Origin: Acidipropionibacterium sp.
GTDB lineage: Bacteria > Actinomycetota > Actinomycetes > Propionibacteriales > Propionibacteriaceae
Direction: 5' to 3'
Assembly: GCA_022647765.1 (NCBI GenBank)
Contig: JALCLH010000018.1
Location: 1 to 34,641 of the forward strand
Length of the DNA: 34,641 bases
Shown here: in pieces, positions 27,233 to 34,641 of the stretch
How positions within the stretch are numbered: the first letter of the stretch is position 1
How the letters are laid out: the number at the start of each line of letters is the position of its first letter
Translations under genes and position numbers: made by a program
The notes under the pieces: model-generated
Database searches by the model: none
What the model was told of the DNA's origin: nothing
What the model saw: only the letters and a program-made list of their open reading frames with translations

Positions 27233-27618
27233 CGGGGGTTCTCCTTGGGATTGTCTGGTTGAGAGTTCTGGGGCAGAGGGTTCTGGAGCTCGCGGCCTGC
27301 AGCAACGCCGCTGATCGCCTCGACGAGACCGGCATGGGTCGCCGGGTCGCGCACGGCCAGCCGGATCCAGGTCGGGCCGAGACCGGGGAAGGTCTCCCCG
27401 CGCCTCACCGCGAAACCCCGCTCGGCCAGCGGCCGGCGGATCGACCGCAGCGGGTCGATCGACGAGGTGTCGACGAGCACGAAGGGGGCCTGTGAGTCGA
27501 TGACCGTCAGCCCGATTGTCCGCAATCTCCCGGTCAAGTCCTCGCGCAATCCGGGAAGCGCCTCAGCGAGACCCGTCCGGTGCTGCTCGGCCGCGGCGGA
27601 GCAGCAGGCGATCATCGC
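27229..27618 (-). pseudogene. cobD: Thr-phosphate decarboxylase, C-terminal part
   Basis: About 129 residues that finish the fold-type I PLP enzyme begun in the previous reading frame: a helix LAEALPGLREDLTGRLRTIG, then FVLVDTSS, RPLAERGFAVRRGETFPGLG and TWIRLAVRDP, the standard small domain. The join is at about 27619, where removing one G would make a continuous protein (STPAIA-AMIACCSAAAEQ). Whether the extra base is real is unknown. The enzyme (CobD of Salmonella, CobC of Pseudomonas) makes aminopropanol phosphate for the side chain. Confidence 0.8.
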
Positions 27619-29071
27619 CGGCAATCGCGGGGGTCGACGCCGACCACGGCGGCTGCTGGGCGGCCAGCCGGGCGATGAGGCGCGGGTCCCCGACGACGTA
27701 TCCGGCGCGGATCCCGGCGAGGCCGTAGGTCTTGGTGAGGGAGCGCAGCACCAGTAGTCCCTCCATGTCCTCGCTGATGAGGGACTGTGCGCCGTCTGTG
27801 GCGTCCATGAAGGCCTCGTCCACCACCAGCACCCGGCCCGGCCTGCTCAAGGACTTCAGCACCTCGGCAGGATGCAACACTCCCGTCGGGTTGGTCGGAT
27901 TGCCGACCACGATCAGATCGGCGTCCCGGGGCACCACCGCCGGGTTGAGCTGGAAGCCGTCGGCCGGGCCCAGGAGCAACCGGTCGACCTGGTGACCGGC
28001 GGCGCGCAGGGCCGCCTCGGGCTCGGTGAACTGCGGGTGGATGACGACCGGATGGCGCGGATGGAGCGCCCGGGCGAGCAGGACGAAACCCTCGGCGCCG
28101 CCGCTGGTCGGCAGCACCATCGCCGGGTCGACGCCGTGATGATCGGCCAGCGCCTGCCGGGCGGGCTCGGGATCCGGGTACTTCGCCCAGCCGGCGGAGG
28201 TGGCGGTGATCGCGTCGACGAGCCACCGCGGGGTCCGGTCGACGCGGACGTTGACGGCGAGGTCGACCAGACCGGGTGCCGCATCGCGGTCGCCGTGGTG
28301 GAGGAGGTCGGGCTCGGCGGGCGGCGCGGGCACAATCTCCTGCGCAGCCTTCTCTTGCGCAGCCTTCCGGGATGTGCTCGGAGAGTCCGCCAGCGGCGCA
28401 GTCTTGTTCGCAGTGTCCGAAGGGGCAGTTGAAAACCCCCCGTACCTCCACGCCTCGGCCGCGAACCGGGCCGCGCATCCCGGCTGACCGGCCCAGTGAA
28501 GATGCAGGTAGGAGGCGTGAACAGTCGGTCGCCCGATCCCGGCCGGATCCAGAGAGACTCCTTCGAGCCGCTCGGTGCCGTCGGGCATGGTGAACCGCCA
28601 GGCCGGAGTCGGCACCTCCCCGGTGATCCCGGTGCGGTGGAACTCGTGGCCGATCACCCTCTCCCCCGCCCTGGCGAGCAGGGTGCCGGAACCGGCAACC
28701 GCATCGCGGTACCCCATCGTGAGCCGCGGCCGCATCGCGGCGTCCAGATCCAGCACGCCGGTCATCGGATGACCATCCAAAGTACGGCACAGCATCAACA
28801 GCCCGGCGCACTCCGCGACCACCGGCATCCCCGCGGCGACGTGACGTCGGATCGAGGCGTGCAGGGAGCGGTTGGCGGCGAGCTCGGCGGCGTGCACCTC
28901 CGGGAACCCGCCGCCCAGGTACAGCCCCGAGACTCCGTCGGGCAGGGCGGGGTCGGTGAGTGGGTCGACCTCGACGATCCGGCAGCCGGCGGCCTCCAGC
29001 AGTTCGGTGGTCTCGGCGTAGCGGAAGGTGAAGGCCCGCCCGGAGGCCATCGCGATGAGCGGGGTGAACAT
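27563..29071 (-). CDS. cobB: CobB glutaminase domain fused to CobD N-part
   Basis: Frame-continuous segment holding two enzymes' parts. First is the CobB glutamine amidotransferase domain: AFTFRYAETTELLEAAGCRI, YLGGGFPEVHAAELAANRSL, catalytic Cys in VVAECAGLL, and ASYLHLHWA. After an Ala/Pro/Lys-rich linker of about 50 residues comes the L-threonine-phosphate decarboxylase: LPTSGGAEGFVLLARALHP, VVGNPTNPTG, and the PLP lysine in RSLTKTYGLAG. It ends early by a frameshift at about 27619. The ATG at 29071 lies inside a hairpin repeat and has no clear ribosome site; it is only one possible start, since the natural beginning is the CobB frame upstream. Confidence 0.75.
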   Translation of the reverse strand: MFTPLIAMASGRAFTFRYAETTELLEAAGCRIVEVDPLTDPALPDGVSGLYLGGGFPEVHAAELAANRSLHASIRRHVAAGMPVVAECAGLLMLCRTLDGHPMTGVLDLDAAMRPRLTMGYRDAVAGSGTLLARAGERVIGHEFHRTGITGEVPTPAWRFTMPDGTERLEGVSLDPAGIGRPTVHASYLHLHWAGQPGCAARFAAEAWRYGGFSTAPSDTANKTAPLADSPSTSRKAAQEKAAQEIVPAPPAEPDLLHHGDRDAAPGLVDLAVNVRVDRTPRWLVDAITATSAGWAKYPDPEPARQALADHHGVDPAMVLPTSGGAEGFVLLARALHPRHPVVIHPQFTEPEAALRAAGHQVDRLLLGPADGFQLNPAVVPRDADLIVVGNPTNPTGVLHPAEVLKSLSRPGRVLVVDEAFMDATDGAQSLISEDMEGLLVLRSLTKTYGLAGIRAGYVVGDPRLIARLAAQQPPWSASTPAIAGDDRLLLRRGRAAPDGSR

Positions 29072-29141
29072 TTCACTCGCGTAAGGGCCCTTTCCGAACT
29101 CCGCAGACGCAAGACCGCGCTTAGGCGAGTGAAATGTCGCC
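29064..29141. repeat. 78-bp hairpin repeat, family B copy 2, in cobB
   Basis: Same length and arms as 5331-5408 (GTGAACATTTCACTCGCGTA on one side; the other arm ends GAAATGTCGCC). It lies between the two domains of CobB. 78 bp equals 26 codons; in the frame of the downstream CobB half it is open (ATFHSPKRGLASAEFGKG...), in the frame of the upstream half it supplies a TAA stop. This recalls the in-frame palindromic elements of Rickettsia. Confidence 0.87.
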
Positions 29142-30002
29142 TTGCCACTGGAGCCAGCGCCCGAATCCACCCCAGAACGGCCCCTGACGGCCTCCAGAAC
29201 CGGCCATGCATCGCTTTCCCCGCAGTGCTTCGGCCGGGTCCCAGGGTCGGACAGCGAGATCCGGCGCCGAGGAGGCGACCCCCAGCACGGCGTCCAGATC
29301 GACATGGTCGGCGATCAACCCGGCGAGGGCCTCCACCTGGGCCGCGGAGACATCGCGTTCGGCGGCGGGCACGAGGCCCAGGTGCCGCGAGGGCACGAAG
29401 ATCTCCCGATCGGTCGGGATCTCACCGAGCACCGGAATCCCCAGGCCCTCCACCCCGCGCCGGATCTCCGCGCCGTGCCGAACCGAGGACACCCGGTTGA
29501 GCACCACGCCGGCAACCGTGACATCGGGATCGAAACCCGCCAGCCCGGCGACCACTGCGGCATGGGTCAGCGAGGCGTGGGAGGCGTCCACCACCAGCAC
29601 GACCGGGGTCCCGGTGAGCCGGGCGATCTCGGCCGAGGAGCCCGCGCCGTCGCCGAGCCGCCCGTCGAACAGACCCATCACGCCCTCCACCACGGCGATG
29701 TCGGCCGGGTCGGGGGTGAGGAATCCGTGCGCCAGCAGCGGCGCCATCAACTGCGGCCCGCACATCACAGAGTCGAGGTTGCGCCCCGGCCGGCCGGCGG
29801 CCAGCGCATGGTATCCGGGGTCGATGTAGTCGGGACCGACCTTGAACGGCGCCACCTCATGACCTGCCAGCCGCAGTGCGGCCATCAGCCCGGTGGCGAC
29901 GGTCGTCTTGCCGCCGCCGGAGGCCGGGGCGGCGATGAGGATCCGCGGCAGGCTCAGCGGCGCGGCATCTGACGACGATCCGGTGCTCGATGCGTTCACC
30001 AT
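29121..30002 (-). CDS. cobB: Cobyrinate a,c-diamide synthase, N-terminal part
   Basis: ATP-dependent amidation of the a and c carboxylates of the corrin ring. This part is the dethiobiotin-synthetase-like ATPase domain: P-loop APASGGGKTTVATG at residues 25-38, VGPDYIDPGYH, VVEGVMGLFDG and VVLVVDASHAS are all typical. It should continue into the glutaminase domain, but from WDPAEAL on the frame leaves the family sequence and stops at a TAA inside the hairpin repeat. Removing one base in CTGCGGGG at about 29228 would rejoin the frames. The ATG overlaps the end of cobO (ATGGTGA). As written, the enzyme would lack its glutaminase half. Confidence 0.8.
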   Translation of the reverse strand: MVNASSTGSSSDAAPLSLPRILIAAPASGGGKTTVATGLMAALRLAGHEVAPFKVGPDYIDPGYHALAAGRPGRNLDSVMCGPQLMAPLLAHGFLTPDPADIAVVEGVMGLFDGRLGDGAGSSAEIARLTGTPVVLVVDASHASLTHAAVVAGLAGFDPDVTVAGVVLNRVSSVRHGAEIRRGVEGLGIPVLGEIPTDREIFVPSRHLGLVPAAERDVSAAQVEALAGLIADHVDLDAVLGVASSAPDLAVRPWDPAEALRGKRCMAGSGGRQGPFWGGFGRWLQWQGDISLA

Positions 30003-30610
30003 TCGATCCCCGCCTGCCCGCGCTGTCCGGTGTCGAAGGGATGCTTGACCTTGGTCATCTCGGTCACCAGATCGGCGGCGTCGACAAGCTTCTGGGGGGC
30101 GTTCCGGCCGGTGATCACCACATGCTGCACGCCGGGGCGATCGCGCAGCGTCGCAACCACCTCGTCGACGTCGATCCACCCCCAGGTCAGTGGGTAGCAG
30201 AACTCGTCGAGCAGGTAGAAGTCCAGGGCCTCTTCGGCCAGCAGCTCGCGGATGTGACGCCATCCCTCCCGCGCCACCTCGGCCGGGTCGGTCTCGGCGG
30301 AGAAGGCCCGGGTCCACGACCAGCCGGTGCCCATCGTCTCCCAGCTGACCGGCCCGCCCTCGCCGGTCTGGTCGTGCAGGCGTCCCAGCGCTTCCAGGGC
30401 GGCGTGCTCGCCGGGGTGCCAGCGCCCCGACTTGATGAATTGGAAGACGCCGACCGACCAGCCCTGGTGCCAGGCGCGCAGTGCGGTGCCCATCGCGGCC
30501 GTCGTCTTGCCCTTGCCCTCGCCGGTGTTGACCGCCAGGATCGGCCGAAGCCGACGCTGACGGGTGGACAATCCGTCGTCGGGCTCGCCGATGGTCTGTG
30601 CGTGCGGCAT
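29996..30610 (-). CDS. cobO: Corrinoid adenosyltransferase CobO
   Basis: Moves the 5'-deoxyadenosyl group from ATP to cob(I)yrinic acid a,c-diamide to make the Co-C bond; cytoplasmic. The modified P-loop NTGEGKGKTTAAMG and the FYLLDEFCYPLTWGWID and VVITGRNAP segments are those of the CobA/CobO/BtuR family. 204 residues is the usual size. The ATG at MPHAQT follows GAGGAG; an earlier ATG (30643) would lie closer to the riboswitch and is less likely. First gene of the operon with cobB/cobD and cobA. Confidence 0.95.
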   Translation of the reverse strand: MPHAQTIGEPDDGLSTRQRRLRPILAVNTGEGKGKTTAAMGTALRAWHQGWSVGVFQFIKSGRWHPGEHAALEALGRLHDQTGEGGPVSWETMGTGWSWTRAFSAETDPAEVAREGWRHIRELLAEEALDFYLLDEFCYPLTWGWIDVDEVVATLRDRPGVQHVVITGRNAPQKLVDAADLVTEMTKVKHPFDTGQRGQAGIEW

Positions 30611-30667
30611 GCCGGTGACCTCCTCGCGGGTCCTCGCCCACATCGCGTCCCCGATGACATCACGGGG

Positions 30668-30775
30668 TGCCGGAGGAGATGACCTGGCTTGCGCTGATGC
30701 GCTCACAGTGGCGGGACCGCTCCGGATTTCGGGACGGAACGCCGCCCCGGCACCGGGATTCCTCCCGACCGGCCG
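30668..30775 (-). promoter_or_regulatory. Cobalamin riboswitch of the cobO operon
   Basis: The minus strand reads GGAATCCCGGTG, a variable stretch, then CGAAATCCGGAGCGGTCCCG followed by the B12 box CCACTGTGAGCGC and a closing CCAGGTCATCTCCTCC. The GGAGGA/TCCTCC ends can pair as P1. About 60 bp remain to the cobO start, room for sequestering its ribosome site. It is antisense to the leader of cbiT. Confidence 0.9.
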
Positions 30776-30825
30776 TTGGCGATTGTGTCACAAGTTCCCT
30801 CGAAGTCCCTCGTAGGGTGTGCCCC

Positions 30826-31413
30826 ATGACCCACGATCCCGACACCACACTCCTGGGACGCACTCCCGGGCTGGGCGAGGAGCACTTCGCCCATGACGGC
30901 CTCATCACCAAGCACCCGATCCGCGCGATGGCGCTGGCCGCCCTGCGCCCGCTGCCCGGCCGGCTGCTGTGGGACCTGGGCACCGGGGCCGGATCGGTGG
31001 CCGTCGAATGGTGCCGCACCGATCCCACCTGCCATGCCATCGGCATCGAGCGGCGCGCCGATCGGGCGGCCAACGCCCGGGCGAACGCCGAGGCCCTCAC
31101 CCTGCCGGGCCAGTTCGAGATCATCGAGGCCGACCTCGCACAGGGCCTGCCGGAGCTGCCCGACCCGGACGCCGTGTTCATCGGCGGCGGGGCAACCCGC
31201 GAACTGGCCGAGAAGTGTCGCGAGAGGCTGTCGGCCGGCGGCCGGTTCGTCATCCACGGCGTGACCATCGAGGCCGAGACCCTGCTCGCCCAGCTGCACG
31301 CGGAATGGGGCGGCGAGCTGATGAGAGTCGGCGTGGAGACCGCGGACCGCATCGGCAGGCTGCACGGCTGGAAACCCGCCCGCACCGTGGTGGCATGGAG
31401 CTGGACGAAGTAG
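30826..31413 (+). CDS. cbiT: Precorrin methyltransferase, CbiT type
   Basis: A 195-residue SAM-dependent methyltransferase that matches CbiT, the C-terminal half of CobL, which methylates C-15 and removes the C-12 acetate carboxyl. It begins HFAHDGLITKHPIRAMALAA, typical of the CobL C-terminal half; the SAM motif LLWDLGTGAGSVAVEW is at about 47-62, then AIGIERRADRAANARAN and a DAVFIGGGA strand. No CbiE partner lies in the window. The ATG is supported by the family start. It is alone on the plus strand, divergent from cobO and convergent with cbiO. Confidence 0.9.
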   Translation: MTHDPDTTLLGRTPGLGEEHFAHDGLITKHPIRAMALAALRPLPGRLLWDLGTGAGSVAVEWCRTDPTCHAIGIERRADRAANARANAEALTLPGQFEIIEADLAQGLPELPDPDAVFIGGGATRELAEKCRERLSAGGRFVIHGVTIEAETLLAQLHAEWGGELMRVGVETADRIGRLHGWKPARTVVAWSWTK

Positions 31414-31427
31414 CACCCGGAGAAGAT

Positions 31428-31504
31428 GGTCCCGATCACTCCCGACACGCCGTGATCCTGCGCCGGCGATGCCGGAAGGGGGTCCGGCGGGAGTAATCGG
31501 GACC
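31428..31504. repeat. 77-bp hairpin repeat, family A copy 3
   Basis: The third copy of family A (arms GGTCCCGATCACTCCCGA and its complement with one mismatch, TAATC for TGATC). It fills most of the 101-bp gap between the convergent cbiT and cbiO genes and could serve as terminator for both. Confidence 0.85.
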
Positions 31505-31514
31505 ATGGCCGCGC

Positions 31515-32348
31515 TCAGCCGGCGACCTCGGGCCTCCGTCCGCCGAGCAGCCCCACCACCTCGTCGAGGTTGCGGGGGCGTCCCGGCAGCTCCAGGCGCC
31601 GCGCCAGCGCCAGCGGCCAGGGCAGCTCCAGGTGGGCGCGACCGATGAGGTCGGCGTCGGCCAGCAGCTCGTCGACCGGCCCCTGGACGACCCGGTGGTC
31701 CACCACCACGAGGGCCTCGTCGGCCCATTCCAGGGCCAGGTCGACGTCATGGGTCGCCATCGCGACCGTGGTCCCCGCCTCCCGCAGCCGGTCCAGGGCG
31801 GCCATCATCTGGACGACGCCGGCCGGATCCAGCCCGGCGGTCGGCTCGTCGAGGAGCAGCAGGTCGGGCATCATGGCGACCGCACCGGCCACCGCGACGC
31901 GCTTGCGCTCCCCGTAGGACAGCTGGTGGGTGGCGCGCTCGGCAAGATGATCGGCCCCCAGCAGGGTCAGCGCGCGGTCCACCCGGTCGCGCACCTCGTC
32001 GACCGGCAGCCCCATGTTCATCGGCCCGAAGGACACGTCCTGGGTGACGTCGGCGCTGAACAGCTGGTCGTCGGGGTCCTGCAGCACCAGCTGCACCGCC
32101 CGGCGGTGCTCCCGCAGCGCCCTGCGGTCGTGCCGCAGCTCGGCGCCGAGGCGTCTCACGCATCCCGATACCGGCTTCAGGGATCCCGACAGGCAGCGCA
32201 GCAGGGTCGTCTTCCCGGAGCCGTTGGCGCCGAGGATGGCGACCCGCACCCCGCGCCGCATGTCGACCGAGACGTCCTGCAGCACTATCGGACGGCCCGG
32301 GTGGGTGGCGCACAGCGCCTCGGTGCCCAGCAGCGGGTCCTCGCTCAT
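31515..32348 (-). CDS. cbiO: Cobalt ECF transporter ATPase CbiO
   Basis: ATP-binding subunit that powers cobalt uptake with CbiM, CbiN and CbiQ. Walker [11 protein letters not shown]-loop [20 protein letters not shown] (typical of ECF-type ATPases), signature [14 protein letters not shown], Walker [13 protein letters not shown] and the H-loop MATHDVD are all intact. 277 residues. The ATG overlaps the cbiQ stop by ATGA. Last gene of the cbiMNQO operon. Confidence 0.94.
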   Translation of the reverse strand: MSEDPLLGTEALCATHPGRPIVLQDVSVDMRRGVRVAILGANGSGKTTLLRCLSGSLKPVSGCVRRLGAELRHDRRALREHRRAVQLVLQDPDDQLFSADVTQDVSFGPMNMGLPVDEVRDRVDRALTLLGADHLAERATHQLSYGERKRVAVAGAVAMMPDLLLLDEPTAGLDPAGVVQMMAALDRLREAGTTVAMATHDVDLALEWADEALVVVDHRVVQGPVDELLADADLIGRAHLELPWPLALARRLELPGRPRNLDEVVGLLGGRRPEVAG

Positions 32349-33148
32349 CTCCACAACCTTCCTGCGACGGGCCAGCATGCGGCCCAGGAACCCGCGATGA
32401 CGAGCAGGGTCACCGCCTTGAACCGCCACGACCCGGCCCGCCGCACCGGCAGGGTGAGCAGGGAGTCCTCGAACCCGCGGTTCACCAGGCCGTCGTTGAG
32501 ACGGTTGGCGCGCGACCAGGCCCGGATCCCCACCGACCCCATCAGGGCCGCGGTGTTCTCCCAGCGGCGCCGGAAGCCGTTGAGCCTGCCGATCGGGGCG
32601 TCGCCCAGCCGGCACCGAGACGCCTCGTGGGCGGTGGCGACGGTGTCGAGGAGGACGAAGATGAGCCGGTAGGTGAGATTGGCGATCTCCAGCAGGGAGT
32701 CCGGCACGCGGAACCTCCGCATCCAGGTGAGCAGATCGACCATCGGGGTGGTGAGGGCCAGGATCATCAGGGCCAGGGTGCCGGCCAGCCCGTGGGCGAC
32801 CAGGTTGGCGGCCTGGCGCGCCGAGACCGGGCCCACCGAGAGGATCCCGGCATGCCACCACACGGCGGTCGGGTCCTGAGCGGTGCCGACGCTGACCAGC
32901 ACCGAGACGCCGCCCAGCGCGAGGAAGACGAGCGGCGCGCACATCGCCTGCCACAGCACCCTCGCCCGGATTCGGGCGAACGCCAGGATGGCGACCGCGG
33001 CCGCCACCGAGACGAACAGCGTCCCCGGCCAGGCCGGGGTGCACAGGGCGGTGGCGACCAGGCCGAGCGACAGCGCGACCTTCTCCCCCACCGGACGACG
33101 CCGCCAGGGGGAGTCCCAGGCGGCGTCGTCGAGAGAGGTGATGGTCAT
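32345..33148 (-). CDS. cbiQ: Cobalt ECF transporter membrane subunit CbiQ
   Basis: The T component that couples CbiO to CbiM. About five or six membrane segments (for example [40 protein letters not shown]) and the cytoplasmic helices with the coupling motifs [10 protein letters not shown] and [15 protein letters not shown], which touch the ATPase. 267 residues. Starts and ends in ATGA overlaps with cbiN and cbiO. Confidence 0.93.
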   Translation of the reverse strand: MTITSLDDAAWDSPWRRRPVGEKVALSLGLVATALCTPAWPGTLFVSVAAAVAILAFARIRARVLWQAMCAPLVFLALGGVSVLVSVGTAQDPTAVWWHAGILSVGPVSARQAANLVAHGLAGTLALMILALTTPMVDLLTWMRRFRVPDSLLEIANLTYRLIFVLLDTVATAHEASRCRLGDAPIGRLNGFRRRWENTAALMGSVGIRAWSRANRLNDGLVNRGFEDSLLTLPVRRAGSWRFKAVTLLVIAGSWAACWPVAGRLWR

Positions 33149-33594
33149 CGCCGGGAGCCGCCGGCGGCCGCCGGCCCCTGGGACGTCGGCCCGTCCGTCG
33201 TCATCGGGTCGGCGGACGCCGGCATCGGGCCGGGCAGCCGGGAGGCGGCCATCGCCTCGTCGTGACCCTTCCTCCGGCCGCTCATCCGACCCAGGGCGTA
33301 GCCGACGATGCCGGCCCCCAGGGCCGCCTGGAGAGCGAACAGACCGGACTCGACCTCGCCGGAGTTCGGCTCGAAGATCGGCTTGATCCACTCCTTGGCG
33401 CCGGCCTTCTCCGCGGCCTGCGCGGCGGCGTCGTCGGTACCGGCGAACCCCTCTCCCTCCTCGGCGGGCTTCCGCCCGCCGAGCACCAGGCTGACGACGA
33501 AGATCGCCACCAGGATCACCAGCAGGACGGGAGTGACCCACTTGTGGGAGCTGGTGAGGAAGTTGCTCTTCTGACTCTGAACGGTCTCAGACAC
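33145..33594 (-). CDS. cbiN: Cobalt transport protein CbiN
   Basis: Small subunit with two membrane helices (residues 21-39 and about 83-100) and an extracytoplasmic loop between them ([15 protein letters not shown] matches the family). It helps CbiM load cobalt. At 149 residues it is longer than the usual ~100: a proline/serine/glycine-rich cytoplasmic tail of about 45 residues is added. It overlaps cbiM by 8 bp and cbiQ by 4 bp. Confidence 0.9.
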   Translation of the reverse strand: MSETVQSQKSNFLTSSHKWVTPVLLVILVAIFVVSLVLGGRKPAEEGEGFAGTDDAAAQAAEKAGAKEWIKPIFEPNSGEVESGLFALQAALGAGIVGYALGRMSGRRKGHDEAMAASRLPGPMPASADPMTTDGPTSQGPAAAGGSRR

Positions 33595-34297
33595 CGGCGG
33601 TCTCCTTCATCGAGGCGTCGGCGGGGCCGTCGGCGCCGCCGGACAGGACGCCGAGGGAGCGCAGCTGGGGGCCAGCGACCCTGGCGAGGAAGCGGAACAG
33701 CAGGATGCCGAGGACGCCCTCGGCCAGGGCCAGCGGGATCTGGGTGACGGCGAAGATGCCGAGGAACTTCCCGGCGGCGCCCAGGATTCCCGAGTGGGGG
33801 TCGGGGAAGGCGATGGCGAGCTGGAAGGAGGTCACGCAGTAGGTGCTGAAGTCGGCGAAGACCATGCACAGGAAGATCGCCAGGGCGTCGGGGCCGCCCA
33901 GCTTCTTCGTGAGCCGGTAGAAGGCGTACCCGACCCAGGGACCGGCGATCGCCATCGAGAAGGTGTTGGCGCCCAGCGTGCTGATGCCGCCGTGGGCGAG
34001 CAGGAGGGCCTGGAAGATGAGCACGATCATGCCGAGGAAGGCCATCACCGGCGGTTTGAAGAGGACGGCCCCGACGCCGGTGCCGGTGGGGTGGGAGGAG
34101 GAGCCGGAGACGCTGGGGAGCTTGATGGCCGACAGCACGAAGGTGAAGGCGCCGGCGGTGGCCAGCAGCAGCCTGTTCTCGGGATGCTCCTTGACCTGGC
34201 GGACGACCTGGCGGGCGCCGTGGATGACGAAGGGTGCGGCCGCCGCGTACCAGACGGCGCACTCGGTGGGCGAGAGAATTCCCTCTGCGATGTGCAC
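33587..34297 (-). CDS. cbiM: Cobalt-binding membrane subunit CbiM
   Basis: Substrate-binding S component of the cobalt ECF transporter. The family needs an N-terminal Met-His for metal binding; the GTG at 34297 gives (f)M-H-I-A-E-G-I-L, placing His2 exactly right, and has AAAGGAG upstream. The frame is open a further 45 codons up, but that would bury the His and covers the riboswitch. Later metal site residues are in SGSSSHPTGTGVGA. About six or seven membrane segments, 236 residues. First gene of cbiMNQO, behind a cobalamin riboswitch. Confidence 0.94.
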   Translation of the reverse strand: MHIAEGILSPTECAVWYAAAAPFVIHGARQVVRQVKEHPENRLLLATAGAFTFVLSAIKLPSVSGSSSHPTGTGVGAVLFKPPVMAFLGMIVLIFQALLLAHGGISTLGANTFSMAIAGPWVGYAFYRLTKKLGGPDALAIFLCMVFADFSTYCVTSFQLAIAFPDPHSGILGAAGKFLGIFAVTQIPLALAEGVLGILLFRFLARVAGPQLRSLGVLSGGADGPADASMKETAGV

Positions 34298-34349
34298 GGG
34301 GAGTCCACTCCTTTCTCGGGATCTGCGTCCCATCATGGAAAGGATCGAG

Positions 34350-34460
34350 GCCATGGCGTCTCTGACTTCCACCCCTTGCAGGAGGTGCTCACAGTGGCGC
34401 GACCGTGCCGGCTGGGTCCGGCTTCCGCACATGGCATCGAAACGTTCTTCACTTGGTCGC
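34350..34460 (-). promoter_or_regulatory. Cobalamin riboswitch of cbiMNQO
   Basis: The minus strand reads GGAAGCCGG, CAGCCGGCACGGTCGCGCC and ACTGTGAGCACC (B12 box GCCACTG), then a closing GGAAGTCAGAGACGCC, all in the order of the family consensus. About 50 bp remain to the cbiM GTG. Cobalt uptake should be shut down when adenosylcobalamin is plentiful. Confidence 0.88.
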
Positions 34461-34641
34461 CGTCCCGGCGCGGGGTCTGGACCCGCGCGCCGCGGGGAGG
34501 ACGGCTGACGTCAATCCAAGCACACCGTTCGCCCTGGGCTGAGCACCGGGTCCCGGGCGGGACGCCGCGGCCCCCGGGCCGGTCGCGGCCTCCGATACCC
34601 TCGAGGCAGACCGGGGACGATGCTCCCGGACACGAGCGAGG
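34461..34641. other. Window end without a visible gene
   Basis: GC-rich sequence that must carry the cbiMNQO promoter on the minus strand. The last 60 bp may be the leader of a plus-strand gene starting beyond the window; no start codon with a ribosome site can be assigned. Confidence 0.4.

Noticed and set aside
34298..34432. Longer CbiM start with an N-terminal extension
   Set aside because: The extension is not a signal peptide, overlaps the riboswitch, and would displace the essential N-terminal Met-His.

Overview
This is a high-GC actinobacterial chromosome segment. The GroEL sequence, a DUF3263 protein and a clustered cobalamin pathway with a CbiMNQO cobalt transporter point to a propionic acid bacterium (Propionibacteriaceae, perhaps Acidipropionibacterium). 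That assignment is an inference from gene content, not a database match.

Layout. 1-5,429: a TPP riboswitch and thiC, a SUFU-domain protein, pepC, and a membrane protein whose 3' end is built from a hairpin repeat plus an IS end. 5,430-8,876: pyrB, then groEL with a CIRCE operator. 8,877-13,202: a TPR membrane protein, a TPR-AAA+ ATPase, a DUF3263 protein and manA. 13,203-17,315: a hydrolase remnant, then an ECF sigma factor, a zinc-finger membrane anti-sigma factor, an ABC exporter and a membrane protein. 17,353-19,006: an IS3-family element lying inside a hairpin repeat, just upstream of luxS. 19,563-21,627: tRNA-Thr, a BtuF-like protein, a small antitoxin-like ORF and an EndoU-like toxin/immunity pair. 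21,720-34,460: the cobalamin region.

The cobalamin region has three minus-strand operons, each behind its own cobalamin riboswitch: cobT-cobU-cobS (lower ligand attachment and nucleotide loop), cobO-cobB/cobD-cobA (adenosylation, a,c-amidation, aminopropanol arm, first methylation) and cbiM-N-Q-O (cobalt uptake). cobK and cbiT are on the plus strand, head to head with two of these leaders. A phd/PIN toxin-antitoxin cassette flanked by a 56-bp direct repeat sits at the 3' end of cobA.

The most interesting structure is a set of 71-79 bp hairpin repeats. Three copies of one family are exactly 77 bp and two of another are exactly 78 bp. One lies inside the cobB coding region and is open in the downstream reading frame. 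The intact IS3 element and a separate ~36-bp IS end both sit in the middle of such hairpins, which suggests an IS that targets palindromic repeats. Three genes (ABC ATPase, cobB, cobD) each show an apparent single-base +1 frameshift; these need checking against reads before being called real mutations.
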